Shown: positions 1 to 8,727 of the stretch, one piece after another | Numbering within the stretch: the first letter of the stretch is position 1 | Layout: every line of letters begins with the position of its first letter | Assembly: GCF_002847285.1 (NCBI RefSeq) | Contig: NZ_CP025407.1 | Span: 5,268,501 to 5,332,500, forward strand | Reading direction: 5' to 3' | Length of the DNA: 64,000 nt | Source of the DNA: Streptomyces sp. CMB-StM0423 | GTDB taxonomy: Bacteria > Actinomycetota > Actinomycetes > Streptomycetales > Streptomycetaceae | Notes under the pieces: model-generated | Databases searched by the model: none | Told to the model about the DNA's origin: nothing | Seen by the model: the letters and a program-made list of their open reading frames with translations, nothing else | Program-made: the position numbers and the translations under genes

Positions 1-1
1 C

Positions 2-49
2 CGCAGGGCGTCGCGGCTCAACATGCTCGCGGCCATCAAGAGCGAGTAG
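2..49 (+). CDS. C-terminal end of an unidentified protein (partial)
   Basis: Only the last 15 codons are inside the window, ending NMLAAIKSE before a TAG stop. The fragment is too short to assign a family. A strong hairpin follows 44 bases after the stop, consistent with this being the real end of a transcription unit. Confidence 0.5.
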   Translation, partial: RRASRLNMLAAIKSE

Positions 50-92
50 GAGCGCACGGGGGAACGGGGAGACGGGCGGCCGTGCCCGTCGG

Positions 93-131
93 AAGGGCCC
101 GCGTGGAGGGATCGCCCTCCCGCGGGCCCTT
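93..131. terminator. Strong bidirectional terminator hairpin
   Basis: A 17-bp stem with one bulged T and a 4-nt ATCG loop: AAGGGCCCGCG and GGAGGG pair with CCCTCC and CGCGGGCCCTT. It lies between the convergent ends of the partial gene and the DUF4287 gene, so it probably serves both strands. Confidence 0.85.
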
Positions 132-184
132 CGCCGTGCCGTGGTGTGCTCTCGTGGTGCGCCAGGGGTGCGCTGAGTCCCCTC

Positions 185-415
185 CTAGAGCAGTTTGCGC
201 GCGGCCCGCCTCAGGTCGTACTCGTGGATGATCGCTTTGGCGTGGCCGTACGCCAGGTTGTGCTCACCACGGAGCCAGCTCACTTTCTCCTCGAAGCGGA
301 GGAGACAGGGACCGTCTTCGACGGTCTGCAACCAGTCGGAGACTTCACGGCCGGTGCAGTGGGGGATGCGGGAGAGCAGGTTCCGGTGGGTTTCTGCGGA
401 GAAGACTTGGGACAT
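185..415 (-). CDS. DUF4287 domain protein
   Basis: A 76-residue cytoplasmic protein that matches my recollection of the small DUF4287 family of actinomycetes, with the conserved run HRNLLSRIP near the N-terminus, WLRGEHNL in the middle and a C-terminal YGHAKAIIHEYDLRRA stretch. The function of the family is not established. It has no membrane segment or signal peptide and its length is usual for the family. It is transcribed alone, convergent with the gene to its left and divergent from the small hypothetical gene to its right. Confidence 0.75.
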   Translation of the reverse strand: MSQVFSAETHRNLLSRIPHCTGREVSDWLQTVEDGPCLLRFEEKVSWLRGEHNLAYGHAKAIIHEYDLRRAARKLL

Positions 416-533
416 CGGCGCCTCCGGTATGCAGTCCTTCTCAGCACCGTGCCTGAGGGCGCGCCGAATGACAACCGTCTGGCACGGGACGGCTCGAACC
501 GCCCGGGGGCTACCGGCGGGTTAGGCTCGGCTC

Positions 534-842
534 GTGCTCGACGTCCTCGACTTCGTGACCGCGGTTGACCGGATCGCCGACCGGCTGCGGTCGCTGCCGC
601 AGAGCCGGCTGCGCGCGGGGGCGGCCGCCGCCGGGCTCGCGCTGGCGCGCGAGCTGTCCGCGCGGGCGCAGCGGCTGGAGGCGCCGGAGCGCACGCCGTA
701 CGAGATGCCGGCGGCGGGGGAGTTCGCGGTGGGGGACCAGGTCGCCGTCGCGGGCCGGGACCTGGCGGAGGCGCTGCGGGCGGCGGAGGACGCCGAGGGG
801 CTCGCGGAGGCGCTGGCGGTCGTGAGGGGCGTACGGCTGTGA
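534..842 (+). CDS. Conserved hypothetical protein, small and alanine-rich
   Basis: A 102-residue protein starting at GTG (534). It is Ala/Arg/Glu-rich and predicted mostly helical, beginning LDVLDFVTAVDRIADRLRSLP; there is no signal peptide, membrane segment or recognisable motif. Codon use is typical of the neighbouring genes, which supports it being coding. It stands alone, followed at 866 by a short hairpin and then by a convergent gene. I do not recognise a function. Confidence 0.6.
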   Translation: MLDVLDFVTAVDRIADRLRSLPQSRLRAGAAAAGLALARELSARAQRLEAPERTPYEMPAAGEFAVGDQVAVAGRDLAEALRAAEDAEGLAEALAVVRGVRL

Positions 843-865
843 ACGGGGCGCTCTGACGGGCTTGT

Positions 866-883
866 ACGGGCCGTGGGGCCCGT
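866..883. terminator. Short terminator hairpin between convergent genes
   Basis: A perfect 7-bp stem (ACGGGCC / GGCCCGT) with a GTGG loop, placed between the ends of two convergent genes. It is shorter than other hairpins in this window, so its efficiency is uncertain. Confidence 0.5.
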
Positions 884-906
884 CCGTACGGCTCGGCGGG
901 TACGGC

Positions 907-1815
907 TCAGAGAGAGGCGATGACGCGGTCCGCGAGGATGTAGACGCTCTCGCCCGCGCAGTCGAAGGTGAGCGCGAACGCCCCGCTGATCGCGGAACCG
1001 CCCAGCAGCACCGGCTCCGTACCCCCGTCGAGCGCCTCGGCGAGGCGCTCCGCGGTGTCGCGGTGGCCGGGGGAGAGGCAGAGCGTGGTGCCGTCGGCGA
1101 AGACGTAGACGTCGAGGGTGCCGAGCGGGCCGAGCCGCACGTCGGTCAGCGGCGTACGGCCCGCGGCCAGGTCCTCCAGCCGGTTCACGGTGCGCTCGTG
1201 GTCGGCGACGGCGGGCTGGGGACGGAAGTCGGGGTGCGAGGGGTGGCGGCGGCGGGCGGCGGCCAGCTCGGCGGACTCGCCCTCGGCGGGCGGCGCGTCC
1301 GCGGCGGCGGCGACGTCGTCCGGCTCGGTGCGCTCAAGCCGGTCCATGCGATCCATGCGGTCCAGCCGGTCCATCGGGTCGAGCAGCGGCTCGAAGCCGG
1401 CGAAGTCGGCCTGGCGCGGTATGAACACCTCGCCGCCGAAGTCGACGGGGTCGTTGAGGAAGGGGGTCGCGTCGATGCTGTCGCGGGCCTCCTGCTCGGC
1501 CCAGAACGCCCGGGCCTCGGCCAGCTCGCGCTCCCGCTCGTCGGCGAGCGCCTGGGCGACGGCGATACGTATCTCCGCCGCCGGTACGGGCCGGGCACCG
1601 GGCACGGCCGCGTCGCCTGCGGCCGCTGTCTCGGAATCCGTCTCCGTCCCCGTCCCCGCCGCCTTCGGGACGCCCTGTGTCGCGGCCTGCGCGGTCAGCT
1701 CGGCACGGAGCGTGACGACCTCGCGCCGCAGCCCGCTCACCGTGCGCAGCACGGCGGCGCCGAGCAGCGCGGCGGGGGTGGCGGCCAGCAGGACGGCGAA
1801 GTTGGTGGCGCTCAC
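907..1815 (-). CDS. Membrane-anchored hypothetical protein
   Basis: A 302-residue protein with an N-terminal hydrophobic segment (about residues 5-25, FAVLLAATPAALLGAAVL), then a long acidic, Ala/Glu/Asp-rich region containing a run of DRLDRMDRMDRMDRLER repeats (about 145-160), and a compact C-terminal domain (about 220-302) with mixed beta/alpha character. No enzyme motif is visible. It lies 168 bp downstream of the thiolase in the same direction, possibly with its own promoter. I do not recognise the family. Confidence 0.6.
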   Translation of the reverse strand: MSATNFAVLLAATPAALLGAAVLRTVSGLRREVVTLRAELTAQAATQGVPKAAGTGTETDSETAAAGDAAVPGARPVPAAEIRIAVAQALADERERELAEARAFWAEQEARDSIDATPFLNDPVDFGGEVFIPRQADFAGFEPLLDPMDRLDRMDRMDRLERTEPDDVAAAADAPPAEGESAELAAARRRHPSHPDFRPQPAVADHERTVNRLEDLAAGRTPLTDVRLGPLGTLDVYVFADGTTLCLSPGHRDTAERLAEALDGGTEPVLLGGSAISGAFALTFDCAGESVYILADRVIASL

Positions 1816-1983
1816 TGTCGGACTCCCGATTGCTGTAGGACCCCCATGTTCTACCTCAGCCTGCCGGAGGGCAGAACCCCACCCCTAGCGGAAAATGGCA
1901 TGAATAGGACGGGCCTTTGGTCCCACCGCCGCATGACGGGGCGCGGAACACGTCCCGTACGCCCCCGCGCCCGTTCCGTACGC

Positions 1984-3219
1984 TCAGCTCAGCCGCTCCA
2001 GCACCATCGCCATCCCCTGCCCGCCGCCGACGCACATCGTCTCCAGGCCGAACTGCTTGTCGTGCCACTGCAGGGAGTTGATGAGCGTCGTCGTGATCCG
2101 CGCGCCCGTCATGCCGAAGGGGTGGCCGACGGCGATGGCACCGCCGTTGACGTTCAGCCGGTCCAGGTCGATGCCCAGATCCCGGTACGAGGGGATGACC
2201 TGCGCGGCGAACGCCTCGTTGATCTCCACCAGGTCGATGTCGCCGATCGCCATCCCGGCCCGTGCGAGCGCCTGCTTGCTCGCCTCCACCGGGCCCAGGC
2301 CCATGATCTCCGGGGACAGCGCGGAAAGGCCGGTCGAGACGATCCGCGCCAGCGGGGTGAGACCCAGCTCACGCGCCTTGGTGTCGGACATCACGACGAC
2401 CGCCGCGGCGCCGTCGTTGAGCGGGCAGCAGTTGCCGGCGGTGACCAGCCCGTCCGGGCGGAACACCGGCTTCAGCCCCGCGACCCCTGCCATCGTCACG
2501 CCGGGCCGCGGGCCGTCGTCCTTGGTCACCACCGTGCCGTCCGGGGTGGTGACCGGCGTGATCTCGCGCTCCCAGAAGCCCGCGGCGATGGCCTTCTCCG
2601 CGAGGTTCTGCGACCGCACGCCGAACTCGTCCATGTCCTGCCGCGTGACGCCCTTCGCCCGCGCCAGGTTCTCCGCCGTCTGCCCCATGGCGATGTACAC
2701 GTCCGGGACGAGGCCGTCCGCGCGCGGGTCGTGCCAGCCTCCTCCCCCGAAAGCCGCGCCCTTCTCCTGGCGTTCCGCGGTACGGGCCTCGGCCCCGGCG
2801 AAGAAGGGGTTGTGGGTACCGGGCATGCCGTCGGAGGATCCGTTGACGAACCGCGAGACCGTCTCCACGCCCGCCGAGACGAACACGTCGCCCTCGCCGG
2901 CCTTGATGGCGTGGAACGCCATCCGCGTGGTCTGCAGTGAGGAGGAGCAGTAGCGGGTGATGGTGCAGCCGGGGAGGCGGTCCATGCCGAGTTGCACGGC
3001 GACCACCCGGCCCAGGTTGTGTCCCTGCTCCCCGCCGGGCAGGCCGCAGCCGAGCATGAGGTCGTCGATGTCCCCGGGGTCGAGCCCCGGCACCTTGTCG
3101 AGAGCGGCCCGGACGATCCCCGCGGTCAGGTCGTCGGGGCGGACGTCCTTGAGCGAGCCCTTCCCGGCCCGGCCGATCGGGGAGCGGGTGGCAGAGACGA
3201 TCACGGCTTCGGGCATCAC
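1984..3219 (-). CDS. Acetyl-CoA C-acyltransferase (thiolase)
   Basis: A 411-residue degradative-type thiolase that cleaves 3-ketoacyl-CoA with CoA in fatty-acid beta-oxidation, or runs the reverse condensation. The three catalytic elements are present: nucleophilic Cys91 in RYCSSSLQ, His366 in AVGHPFGMTGAR and the second Cys396 in CVGGGQG; NEAFAAQ also matches the family. Length is normal. The upstream region has a TetR-type half-palindrome near 3319, which would fit fatty-acid-responsive control. The chain-length substrate cannot be told from sequence. Confidence 0.93.
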   Translation of the reverse strand: MMPEAVIVSATRSPIGRAGKGSLKDVRPDDLTAGIVRAALDKVPGLDPGDIDDLMLGCGLPGGEQGHNLGRVVAVQLGMDRLPGCTITRYCSSSLQTTRMAFHAIKAGEGDVFVSAGVETVSRFVNGSSDGMPGTHNPFFAGAEARTAERQEKGAAFGGGGWHDPRADGLVPDVYIAMGQTAENLARAKGVTRQDMDEFGVRSQNLAEKAIAAGFWEREITPVTTPDGTVVTKDDGPRPGVTMAGVAGLKPVFRPDGLVTAGNCCPLNDGAAAVVVMSDTKARELGLTPLARIVSTGLSALSPEIMGLGPVEASKQALARAGMAIGDIDLVEINEAFAAQVIPSYRDLGIDLDRLNVNGGAIAVGHPFGMTGARITTTLINSLQWHDKQFGLETMCVGGGQGMAMVLERLS

Positions 3220-3318
3220 GGCTCCCAGGGAACGCGGAGGGGCAGGGTCCTGGGCTGAAGTTACCCGTACGTAGCGAGGGGGTCACGGTTCTCGCGCTGT
3301 GACGCGGACCTCAATTTC

Positions 3319-3333
3319 TGAGCGCTTGCTTAC
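3319..3333. promoter_or_regulatory. Possible TetR-family operator upstream of the thiolase
   Basis: The sequence TGAGCGCTTGCTTAC centres on AGCGCT and read on the other strand gives GTAAGCAAGCGCTCA, reminiscent of operators bound by TetR-type lipid regulators. It lies about 100 bp upstream of the thiolase start and could also affect the divergent gene at 3455. No regulator gene is adjacent. Confidence 0.3.
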
Positions 3334-3454
3334 CCCGAAGGGGGAAAGTCTGGGAAAAGCCTTGTGAAAGATCCTCCTGAGGTACTGGCGCGATGTCTTT
3401 GCCTACCCATTACTCTTGTCCCAAGGCCGCGCAGTGCGGCCACTGAGGAGTGAG

Positions 3455-4354
3455 ATGAGGAGCAGCAACCCGGTCTTCACGCGACGGGGGTTCAGCCGCG
3501 AGGGCGGTTCGGCAGGCTTCAACGCGCCGTCGCAGGCCGGGGGCCCCACTGTCGCCCAGGGCAACAACCCGTACGCCCAGCCCGGCACCAACCCGTATGC
3601 GCAGCAGCCGGGTGCCGCCCCGCGGAACCCCTACGCGCCCGCGGACCAGCAGCAGGGTGAGTGGGCGCCGTACGCGGCTCCCGCCGGCAACCGGATGACC
3701 ATGGACGACGTCGTGTCCCGCACGGGCATGACGCTCGGCCTGGTGATCCTCGCGGCCGTCGCCTCCTGGATCACCTTCGACGGCGAGAAGTCGCTCGGCA
3801 TCGGCCTGGTGGCCGCCCTCGGCGCCTTCGTGCTCGCGATGGTCCAGGCGTTCAAGCGCCGGCCCGTCCCCGCGCTGATCCTGTCGTACGCGGTCCTTGA
3901 GGGTGTCTTCCTCGGCATCATCAGCGAGTACTTCAACACCTACGTCGACGGCGCGGTCATGCAGGCCGTGCTCGGCACGATGGCGGTGTTCTTCGGTGTG
4001 CTCGTCGCGTACAAGCTGCGGATCATCCGGGTCACGGCCCGGTTCCAGCGGTTCGTCGTCGGCGCGGCCATCGGCTTCGTGCTGCTGATGGCGGTCAACC
4101 TGTTCGCCTCGCTCATCGGCGGCGGCGACGGCATGGGCCTGCGCAGCGGCGGCCTCGGCATCCTGTTCGGCATCATCGGCGTCGTGCTCGGCGCGTGCTT
4201 CCTGGCCCTGGACTTCAAGCAGGTCGAGGACGGCATCGCCTACGGCGCCCCGAAGAACGAGGCGTGGCTCGCCGCCTTCGGGCTGACCCTGACCCTGGTC
4301 TGGATCTACCTGGAGATGCTGCGCCTGGTCGCCATCCTCCAGGGCGGCGACTGA
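3455..4354 (+). CDS. Bax inhibitor-1/YccA family membrane protein
   Basis: A 299-residue multi-pass membrane protein. A polar Asn/Pro/Tyr-rich tail (about residues 1-75, with repeated NPYAQ-type units) precedes about seven hydrophobic helices from residue 90 on. The last helices, with ALDFKQVEDG and the following acidic turn, match the BI-1/YccA family of pH-sensitive calcium-leak-like proteins. The ATG at 3455 is chosen because GAGGAGTG precedes it; an upstream in-frame ATG at 3416 lacks a ribosome site. It is followed by a strong terminator, so it is monocistronic. Confidence 0.88.
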   Translation: MRSSNPVFTRRGFSREGGSAGFNAPSQAGGPTVAQGNNPYAQPGTNPYAQQPGAAPRNPYAPADQQQGEWAPYAAPAGNRMTMDDVVSRTGMTLGLVILAAVASWITFDGEKSLGIGLVAALGAFVLAMVQAFKRRPVPALILSYAVLEGVFLGIISEYFNTYVDGAVMQAVLGTMAVFFGVLVAYKLRIIRVTARFQRFVVGAAIGFVLLMAVNLFASLIGGGDGMGLRSGGLGILFGIIGVVLGACFLALDFKQVEDGIAYGAPKNEAWLAAFGLTLTLVWIYLEMLRLVAILQGGD

Positions 4355-4384
4355 CACGGCGGACACGACTGAACGACTGACCGT

Positions 4385-4416
4385 GTGGCCCGGCCGGATC
4401 CCTCCGGCCGGGCCAC
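4385..4416 (+). terminator. Terminator after the Bax-inhibitor-like gene
   Basis: A perfect 14-bp stem (GTGGCCCGGCCGGA / TCCGGCCGGGCCAC) with a 4-nt loop, 30 bp after the stop codon and 20 bp before the next start. Its position argues against an N-terminally extended start for the following gene. Confidence 0.85.
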
Positions 4417-4435
4417 CGGCATGAAGGGGGTGGGC

Positions 4436-5089
4436 ATGACCGATCTGAGGCGGCTGCTGCGGGGGATCGAGGTCTTCGAGGGCGACCTGCCGTCGTTCGA
4501 CCCGCGGGAGACACCGGACGAGCCGGTCGCGCTCTTCGCGAGCTGGCTGCTGGACGCCGTAGGGGCGGGGGTGCGCGAGCCGCACGCGATGACCCTGTCG
4601 ACGGCGGACGCGGCCGGCGACCCGTCGGCGCGGGTGCTGATCCTCAAGGACGTCGGCCCGGACGGCTGGCAGTTCGCCTCGGACGCGGGCAGCCCGAAGG
4701 GCCGGGAGCTGGCGGAGCGGCCGTACGCGGCGCTGACGTTCTACTGGTCCCCGCTGGCCCGCCAGGTACGGATCCGGGGCCCGGTCGTGACCGCGGACCC
4801 GGAGCTGAGCGCCGCGGACTTCCGCGCCCGCGGGGCCGGCGCCCGCGCGGAGGCCCTCCTCGGCCGCCAGTCCCGCCCGCTCGCGGACCCGGCGGAGCGG
4901 GACGCGGCGGTCGCCGGGTCCCTGGCCCGGATCGAGGCGGACCCGGAGCTGCTGGCGCCCGGCTGGACGTTGTACGCGGTACGGCCGCGGACGGTGGAGT
5001 TCTGGCAGGGCGACAAGTCCCGCCGCCACACCCGCCTCGTCTACGAGTCGGCCCCACCCGGGTGGACGAAGCACCTCCTGTGGCCGTGA
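4436..5089 (+). CDS. Pyridoxal 5'-phosphate synthase / pyridoxamine-phosphate-oxidase-like protein
   Basis: A 217-residue FMN split-barrel protein of the PNPOx family, which oxidises pyridoxamine or pyridoxine phosphate to PLP. Visible family elements are the FMN-binding AMTLSTAD...ARVLILKD strand pair, the GRELAERPYAALTFYW segment with RQVRIRG, and the C-terminal region ending RHTRLVYES...LWP, in the place of the usual RLH..RL..P tail. ATG 4436 is preceded by AAGGGGG at good spacing. It could be a PNPOx-like oxidoreductase rather than true PdxH, because the C-terminal dimerisation motif is not exact. Confidence 0.72.
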   Translation: MTDLRRLLRGIEVFEGDLPSFDPRETPDEPVALFASWLLDAVGAGVREPHAMTLSTADAAGDPSARVLILKDVGPDGWQFASDAGSPKGRELAERPYAALTFYWSPLARQVRIRGPVVTADPELSAADFRARGAGARAEALLGRQSRPLADPAERDAAVAGSLARIEADPELLAPGWTLYAVRPRTVEFWQGDKSRRHTRLVYESAPPGWTKHLLWP

Positions 5090-5092
5090 GCC

Positions 5093-5517
5093 TCACTTCT
5101 GCCCGGCCGCCCGCAGGGCGACCTGGCTGACGATCCACAGCCCGATCCCGATGGCCGGCGCCGTGACGAAGACGATCCCCACCACGGGCGTCCGCCGCCC
5201 CGGCAGCACGCGCGCCATCCCGCGCGGCAGCACCCGCTCGCTGGCGAGGCCGTAGCAGAGGCGGGAGGCCATCATGATGTTGATCAGCGCCGAGTTGGAC
5301 ACGGCAAGGAGCGCGATGAGCGCGAACAGCTTCGCGGGGAAGTCCACGCCGAACGGCACCCGGAACGCCTTCTGGGTGTACAACGCCGCCCCCGCGGCCC
5401 GCGGATACTTGCCGACCAACTCGACGTACGAGGCGGCGGTCAGCATCGCCACCACGAACCCGATGACGAACGGCACCCACAACGCCCCGCCGATCCGCCC
5501 GGCGACGGCACCGGTGG
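5093..5517 (-). pseudogene. Remnant of an APC-family amino-acid permease (internally deleted)
   Basis: About 141 codons of readable permease sequence without a proper start. It opens at TTGAVAGRIGG, at what would be the second membrane helix, runs to the conserved KYPRAAGAALYTQKAF, then jumps directly to the eighth-to-ninth helix region (FALIALLAVSNSALIN...SRLCYGLASERVLP...RRTPVVGIVF). An intact APC transporter is about 450-500 residues, so helix 1, roughly helices 3-7 and the C-terminus are missing. The left edge abuts exactly the stop codon of the decarboxylase gene, suggesting a deletion that fused or trimmed a former neighbouring transporter gene. Confidence 0.8.
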
Positions 5518-6882
5518 TCAGGTCAGGTTCGTCAGCGATCTGCTGTGGGGGCCGCCGGATTCCTTGACGATTTCCGGGAGGGTCTGGGCTGTTCTGACCG
5601 TCGCGAAGCGGACCTCGGCGGCGTCCGTCGTGAAGCCGTGGATCGCCGGGCGGGGGAGGCTGTTGTAGGAGAAGGGGTTGGAGAAGTAGTACGCGCCCGT
5701 GTCGAGGAGCGCCACGTGGTCGCCCGCCGCCAGCGGGGGGAGTTCGCGGGCGCGGGCGACCAGGTCGCCGGCGAAGCAGCACGGGCCCGCCACGTCCTGG
5801 GCGACCGGGGTGCCCGTCTTGGGGTGGCCCGCCGCGTCGTACGCCGTCACGCGCAGCGGCCAGGAGTCCGGCGCGAAGACCGTGCGTACGGCCACCTGGA
5901 CGCCCGCGTGGGTGACCGCGATGGGGCGGCCGCCGGCGGACTTGGCGTACTCGACGCGGGCCAGCACCAGGCCGTTCTTCGCCAGCAGGGAGCGGCCGAA
6001 CTCCGTGATCAGCGCGTAGCGGCCGTCGAAGAGGCCCGGGATCTCGGCGTGCAGGAGGCGGGCGTAGTCGGCGAAGGTGGGCTCCACGTCGTCGGAGCCG
6101 AAGTTCACCGGCAGGCCGCCGCCGATGTCCAGTGTGGTGACCTGCCGCCGGCCCGCGGCCGCGTTGATCTCCTCCGCCAGTTCGTACGCCGCGCGCACCC
6201 CCGCCGCCATCAGCGGCAGCGGCACGCCCTGCGAGCCCGTGTGGGTGTGCAGCGCGGTGAGCCAGGGGCGGTCGGCGTACGCCCGGATCAGCCAGTCGCG
6301 GGCGCCCTCGTCCTGGAGCGTCACGCCGAACTTCGACGTGGCCGTCGCCGTGCTCATCGCGCCGATGCTGCCGCCGCCGACCTGCGGGTTGATCCGTACG
6401 CCGATCGTCGAGCGGGTCGGCGCCGAGCGGACCAGGCCGTCGATGCGGGCCAGTTCCCCGGGGTTGTCCGCGTTGACCGCGATGCCCAGGGCCAGGGCGC
6501 CGCGCAGTTCCGCGGCGGTCTTGGCGGGGGAGTCGAGCACGGTGCGGTCCGGGGGTACGTCCGCGGCGCGGGCCAGCTCCAGTTCCCCGGGGCTGGCCAC
6601 CTCCGCGCCCAGGCCCTCGTCGGCGAGCAGCCGCAGCACCGGCACCAGGGAGGCGGCCTTGACCGCGAAGGAGTGCAGCACCGGCGTCCCCGGCGACACC
6701 ACCCCGTCGAACGCGGCCCGCAGCGCGGCCGCGGACTCGCGGATGCCCGCGACGTCCAGCAGCCCCACCACCGGCTCGGCGTCGGACACCAGGCCCGCGG
6801 CCAGCGCCGCGCGTACCGCCAGGTCGCGGCGGGCGGCGAGCGGGAGGTTCTCCGGCACGGAAACGGGCTCGTCGTAAGGCAT
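5518..6882 (-). CDS. PLP-dependent amino-acid decarboxylase, diaminopimelate-decarboxylase-like (fold type III)
   Basis: A 454-residue fold-type III decarboxylase. The PLP lysine sits in HSFAVKAASL, followed by ASPGELELA, the HTHTGSQG loop, DIGGGLPV and EFGRSLLAKNG; the C-terminal substrate region reads GPCCFAGD and GAYYFSNPFSYNSLPRPA. These depart from the canonical diaminopimelate decarboxylase strings (EPGRS, CESGD), so the substrate may be another amino acid. ATG 6882 is used; an in-frame TTG at 6894 is an alternative. Its downstream neighbour is a decayed amino-acid permease, a pairing typical of decarboxylase-transporter units. Confidence 0.82.
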   Translation of the reverse strand: MPYDEPVSVPENLPLAARRDLAVRAALAAGLVSDAEPVVGLLDVAGIRESAAALRAAFDGVVSPGTPVLHSFAVKAASLVPVLRLLADEGLGAEVASPGELELARAADVPPDRTVLDSPAKTAAELRGALALGIAVNADNPGELARIDGLVRSAPTRSTIGVRINPQVGGGSIGAMSTATATSKFGVTLQDEGARDWLIRAYADRPWLTALHTHTGSQGVPLPLMAAGVRAAYELAEEINAAAGRRQVTTLDIGGGLPVNFGSDDVEPTFADYARLLHAEIPGLFDGRYALITEFGRSLLAKNGLVLARVEYAKSAGGRPIAVTHAGVQVAVRTVFAPDSWPLRVTAYDAAGHPKTGTPVAQDVAGPCCFAGDLVARARELPPLAAGDHVALLDTGAYYFSNPFSYNSLPRPAIHGFTTDAAEVRFATVRTAQTLPEIVKESGGPHSRSLTNLT

Positions 6883-6983
6883 GGCGGCAGTCAATCATCC
6901 GTCCGCAAATGCTGTCGTACGGCGTCCAACTGTCGGACGCGAGGCGGCCTTGACTAGGGTAATTCAGTCGCGTCAGGATGTGT

Positions 6984-6999
6984 TTCTGTTCATTCAGAA
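6984..6999. promoter_or_regulatory. Inverted repeat upstream of the hut operon
   Basis: TTCTG-N6-CAGAA lies 37-52 bp before the hutU start, within a relatively AT-rich stretch. A -10-like TAGGGT is at about 6954. The position fits an operator for a histidine-utilisation regulator, but no regulator gene is next to the operon. Confidence 0.35.
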
Positions 7000-7035
7000 C
7001 GGCTTCGGAAACGGACGGCGCGCCAGGAGGCAGGC

Positions 7036-8727
7036 ATGGCAGGACCCCGACCCGTGCGGGCCCCGCGCGGCAACCAGTCGAGCGCCCGCGGGTGGCAGCA
7101 GGAAGCCGCCCTGCGGATGCTGCAGAACAACCTCGACCCCGAGGTCGCCGAGCACCCCGACAAGCTCGTCGTCTACGGCGGCACGGGCAAGGCCGCCCGC
7201 GACTGGGACTCCTTCGACGCCATGGTGCGCACGCTGACGACGCTCGGCCCCGACGAGACCATGCTCGTCCAGTCCGGCCGCCCCGTCGGCGTCATGCAGA
7301 CCCACGAGTGGGCGCCCCGGGTCCTCATCGCCAACAGCAACCTCGTCGGCGACTGGGCCACCTGGGAGGAGTTCCGCCGGCTGGAGGCCCTGGGGCTGAC
7401 CATGTACGGCCAGATGACCGCCGGTTCGTGGATCTACATCGGCACGCAGGGCATCCTCCAGGGCACGTACGAGACCTTCGCCGCCGTCGCCGCGAAGCTC
7501 AGTCGTGAGAACAGGCACAGCGGCGGCACCCTCGCCGGGACGATCACCCTCACCGCGGGACTCGGCGGCATGGGCGGCGCCCAGCCGCTCGCCGTCACCA
7601 TGAACGACGGCGTCGCGCTCTGCATCGAGTGCGACCCCTCCCGCATCGAGCGCCGCCTGGCGCACGGCTACCTCGACGCGCAGGCCGACAGCCTGGAGCA
7701 CGCCCTGCGGCTGGCCACCGAGGCCCGCGACGCCCGCCGCCCGCTGTCCGTCGGCGTCCTCGGCAACGCCGCGGAGCTGGTGCCCGAGTTGCTCGCCGCC
7801 GGCGCCCCGATCGACATCGTCACCGACCAGACCTCCGCCCACGATCCGCTCGCGTACCTCCCGCTCGGCGTCGACTTCGCCGACATGGCCGCGTACGCCG
7901 CCGAGAAGCCCGCCGACTTCACCGTCCGCGCCCGCGAGTCGATGGCCCGGCACGTCGAGGCGATGGTCGGCTTCCAGGACGCGGGCGCCGAGGTCTTCGA
8001 CTACGGCAACTCCATCCGCGGCGAGGCCAAGCTCGCCGGCTACGCGCGCGCCTTCGACTTCCCCGGCTTCGTACCCGCCTACATCCGCCCCCTGTTCAGC
8101 GAGGGCAAGGGTCCCTTCCGCTGGGCCGCGCTGTCCGGCGACCCGAAGGACATCGCCGCCACCGACCGCGCCGTCCTCGACCTCTTCCCCGGGAACGAGT
8201 CGCTGGCCCGCTGGATCCGGCTGGCCGGCGAGCGCGTGCAGTTCCAGGGGCTGCCCGCGCGCATCTGCTGGCTCGGCTACGGCGAGCGGGACCGGGCCGG
8301 CGAGCGGTTCAACGACATGGTCGCGAGCGGCGAGCTGGCCGCGCCGCTGGTCATCGGCCGTGACCACCTCGACTGCGGCTCGGTGGCGTCCCCGTACCGC
8401 GAGACCGAGGCCATGCGCGACGGCTCCGACGCCATTGCGGACTGGCCGCTGCTCAACGCCATGGTCAACGTCGCCTCCGGCGCCTCCTGGGTCTCCCTCC
8501 ACCACGGCGGCGGCGTCGGCATGGGGCGCTCGCTGCACGCGGGCCAGGTCACCGTCGCCGACGGCACGGCGCTCGCGGGCGAGAAGATCCGCCGGGTGCT
8601 GACCAACGACCCGGGCATGGGCGTCATCCGGCACGTCGACGCGGGCTACGAGCGGGCCGAGGAGATCGCGGCCGAGCGCGGCGTGCGCGTACCGATGCGG
8701 GAGAACGCGGAAAGCGGACCCGCGTGA
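7036..8727 (+). CDS. hutU: Urocanate hydratase
   Basis: A 563-residue cytoplasmic enzyme that adds water to urocanate to give 4-imidazolone-5-propionate, the second step of histidine degradation, using tightly bound NAD. Family blocks are clear throughout: YGGTGKAARDW near residue 45, GQMTAGSWIYIGTQGI, the NAD-binding LTAGLGGMGGAQPLA, and the catalytic cysteine region ICWLGYGERDRAG. Full length. The ATG follows a strong AGGAGG. Its GTGA stop/start overlap with the next gene shows translational coupling in the hut operon. Confidence 0.97.
   Translation: MAGPRPVRAPRGNQSSARGWQQEAALRMLQNNLDPEVAEHPDKLVVYGGTGKAARDWDSFDAMVRTLTTLGPDETMLVQSGRPVGVMQTHEWAPRVLIANSNLVGDWATWEEFRRLEALGLTMYGQMTAGSWIYIGTQGILQGTYETFAAVAAKLSRENRHSGGTLAGTITLTAGLGGMGGAQPLAVTMNDGVALCIECDPSRIERRLAHGYLDAQADSLEHALRLATEARDARRPLSVGVLGNAAELVPELLAAGAPIDIVTDQTSAHDPLAYLPLGVDFADMAAYAAEKPADFTVRARESMARHVEAMVGFQDAGAEVFDYGNSIRGEAKLAGYARAFDFPGFVPAYIRPLFSEGKGPFRWAALSGDPKDIAATDRAVLDLFPGNESLARWIRLAGERVQFQGLPARICWLGYGERDRAGERFNDMVASGELAAPLVIGRDHLDCGSVASPYRETEAMRDGSDAIADWPLLNAMVNVASGASWVSLHHGGGVGMGRSLHAGQVTVADGTALAGEKIRRVLTNDPGMGVIRHVDAGYERAEEIAAERGVRVPMRENAESGPA

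Noticed and set aside
485..530. tRNA-like T-arm sequence (GGCTCGAACC)
   Set aside because: No acceptor, D or anticodon arms can be folded around it.
862..2940. Very long open frame (692 codons) on the plus strand
   Set aside because: It is antisense to the hypothetical and thiolase genes and owes its length to high GC; the translation is low-complexity and matches no family.
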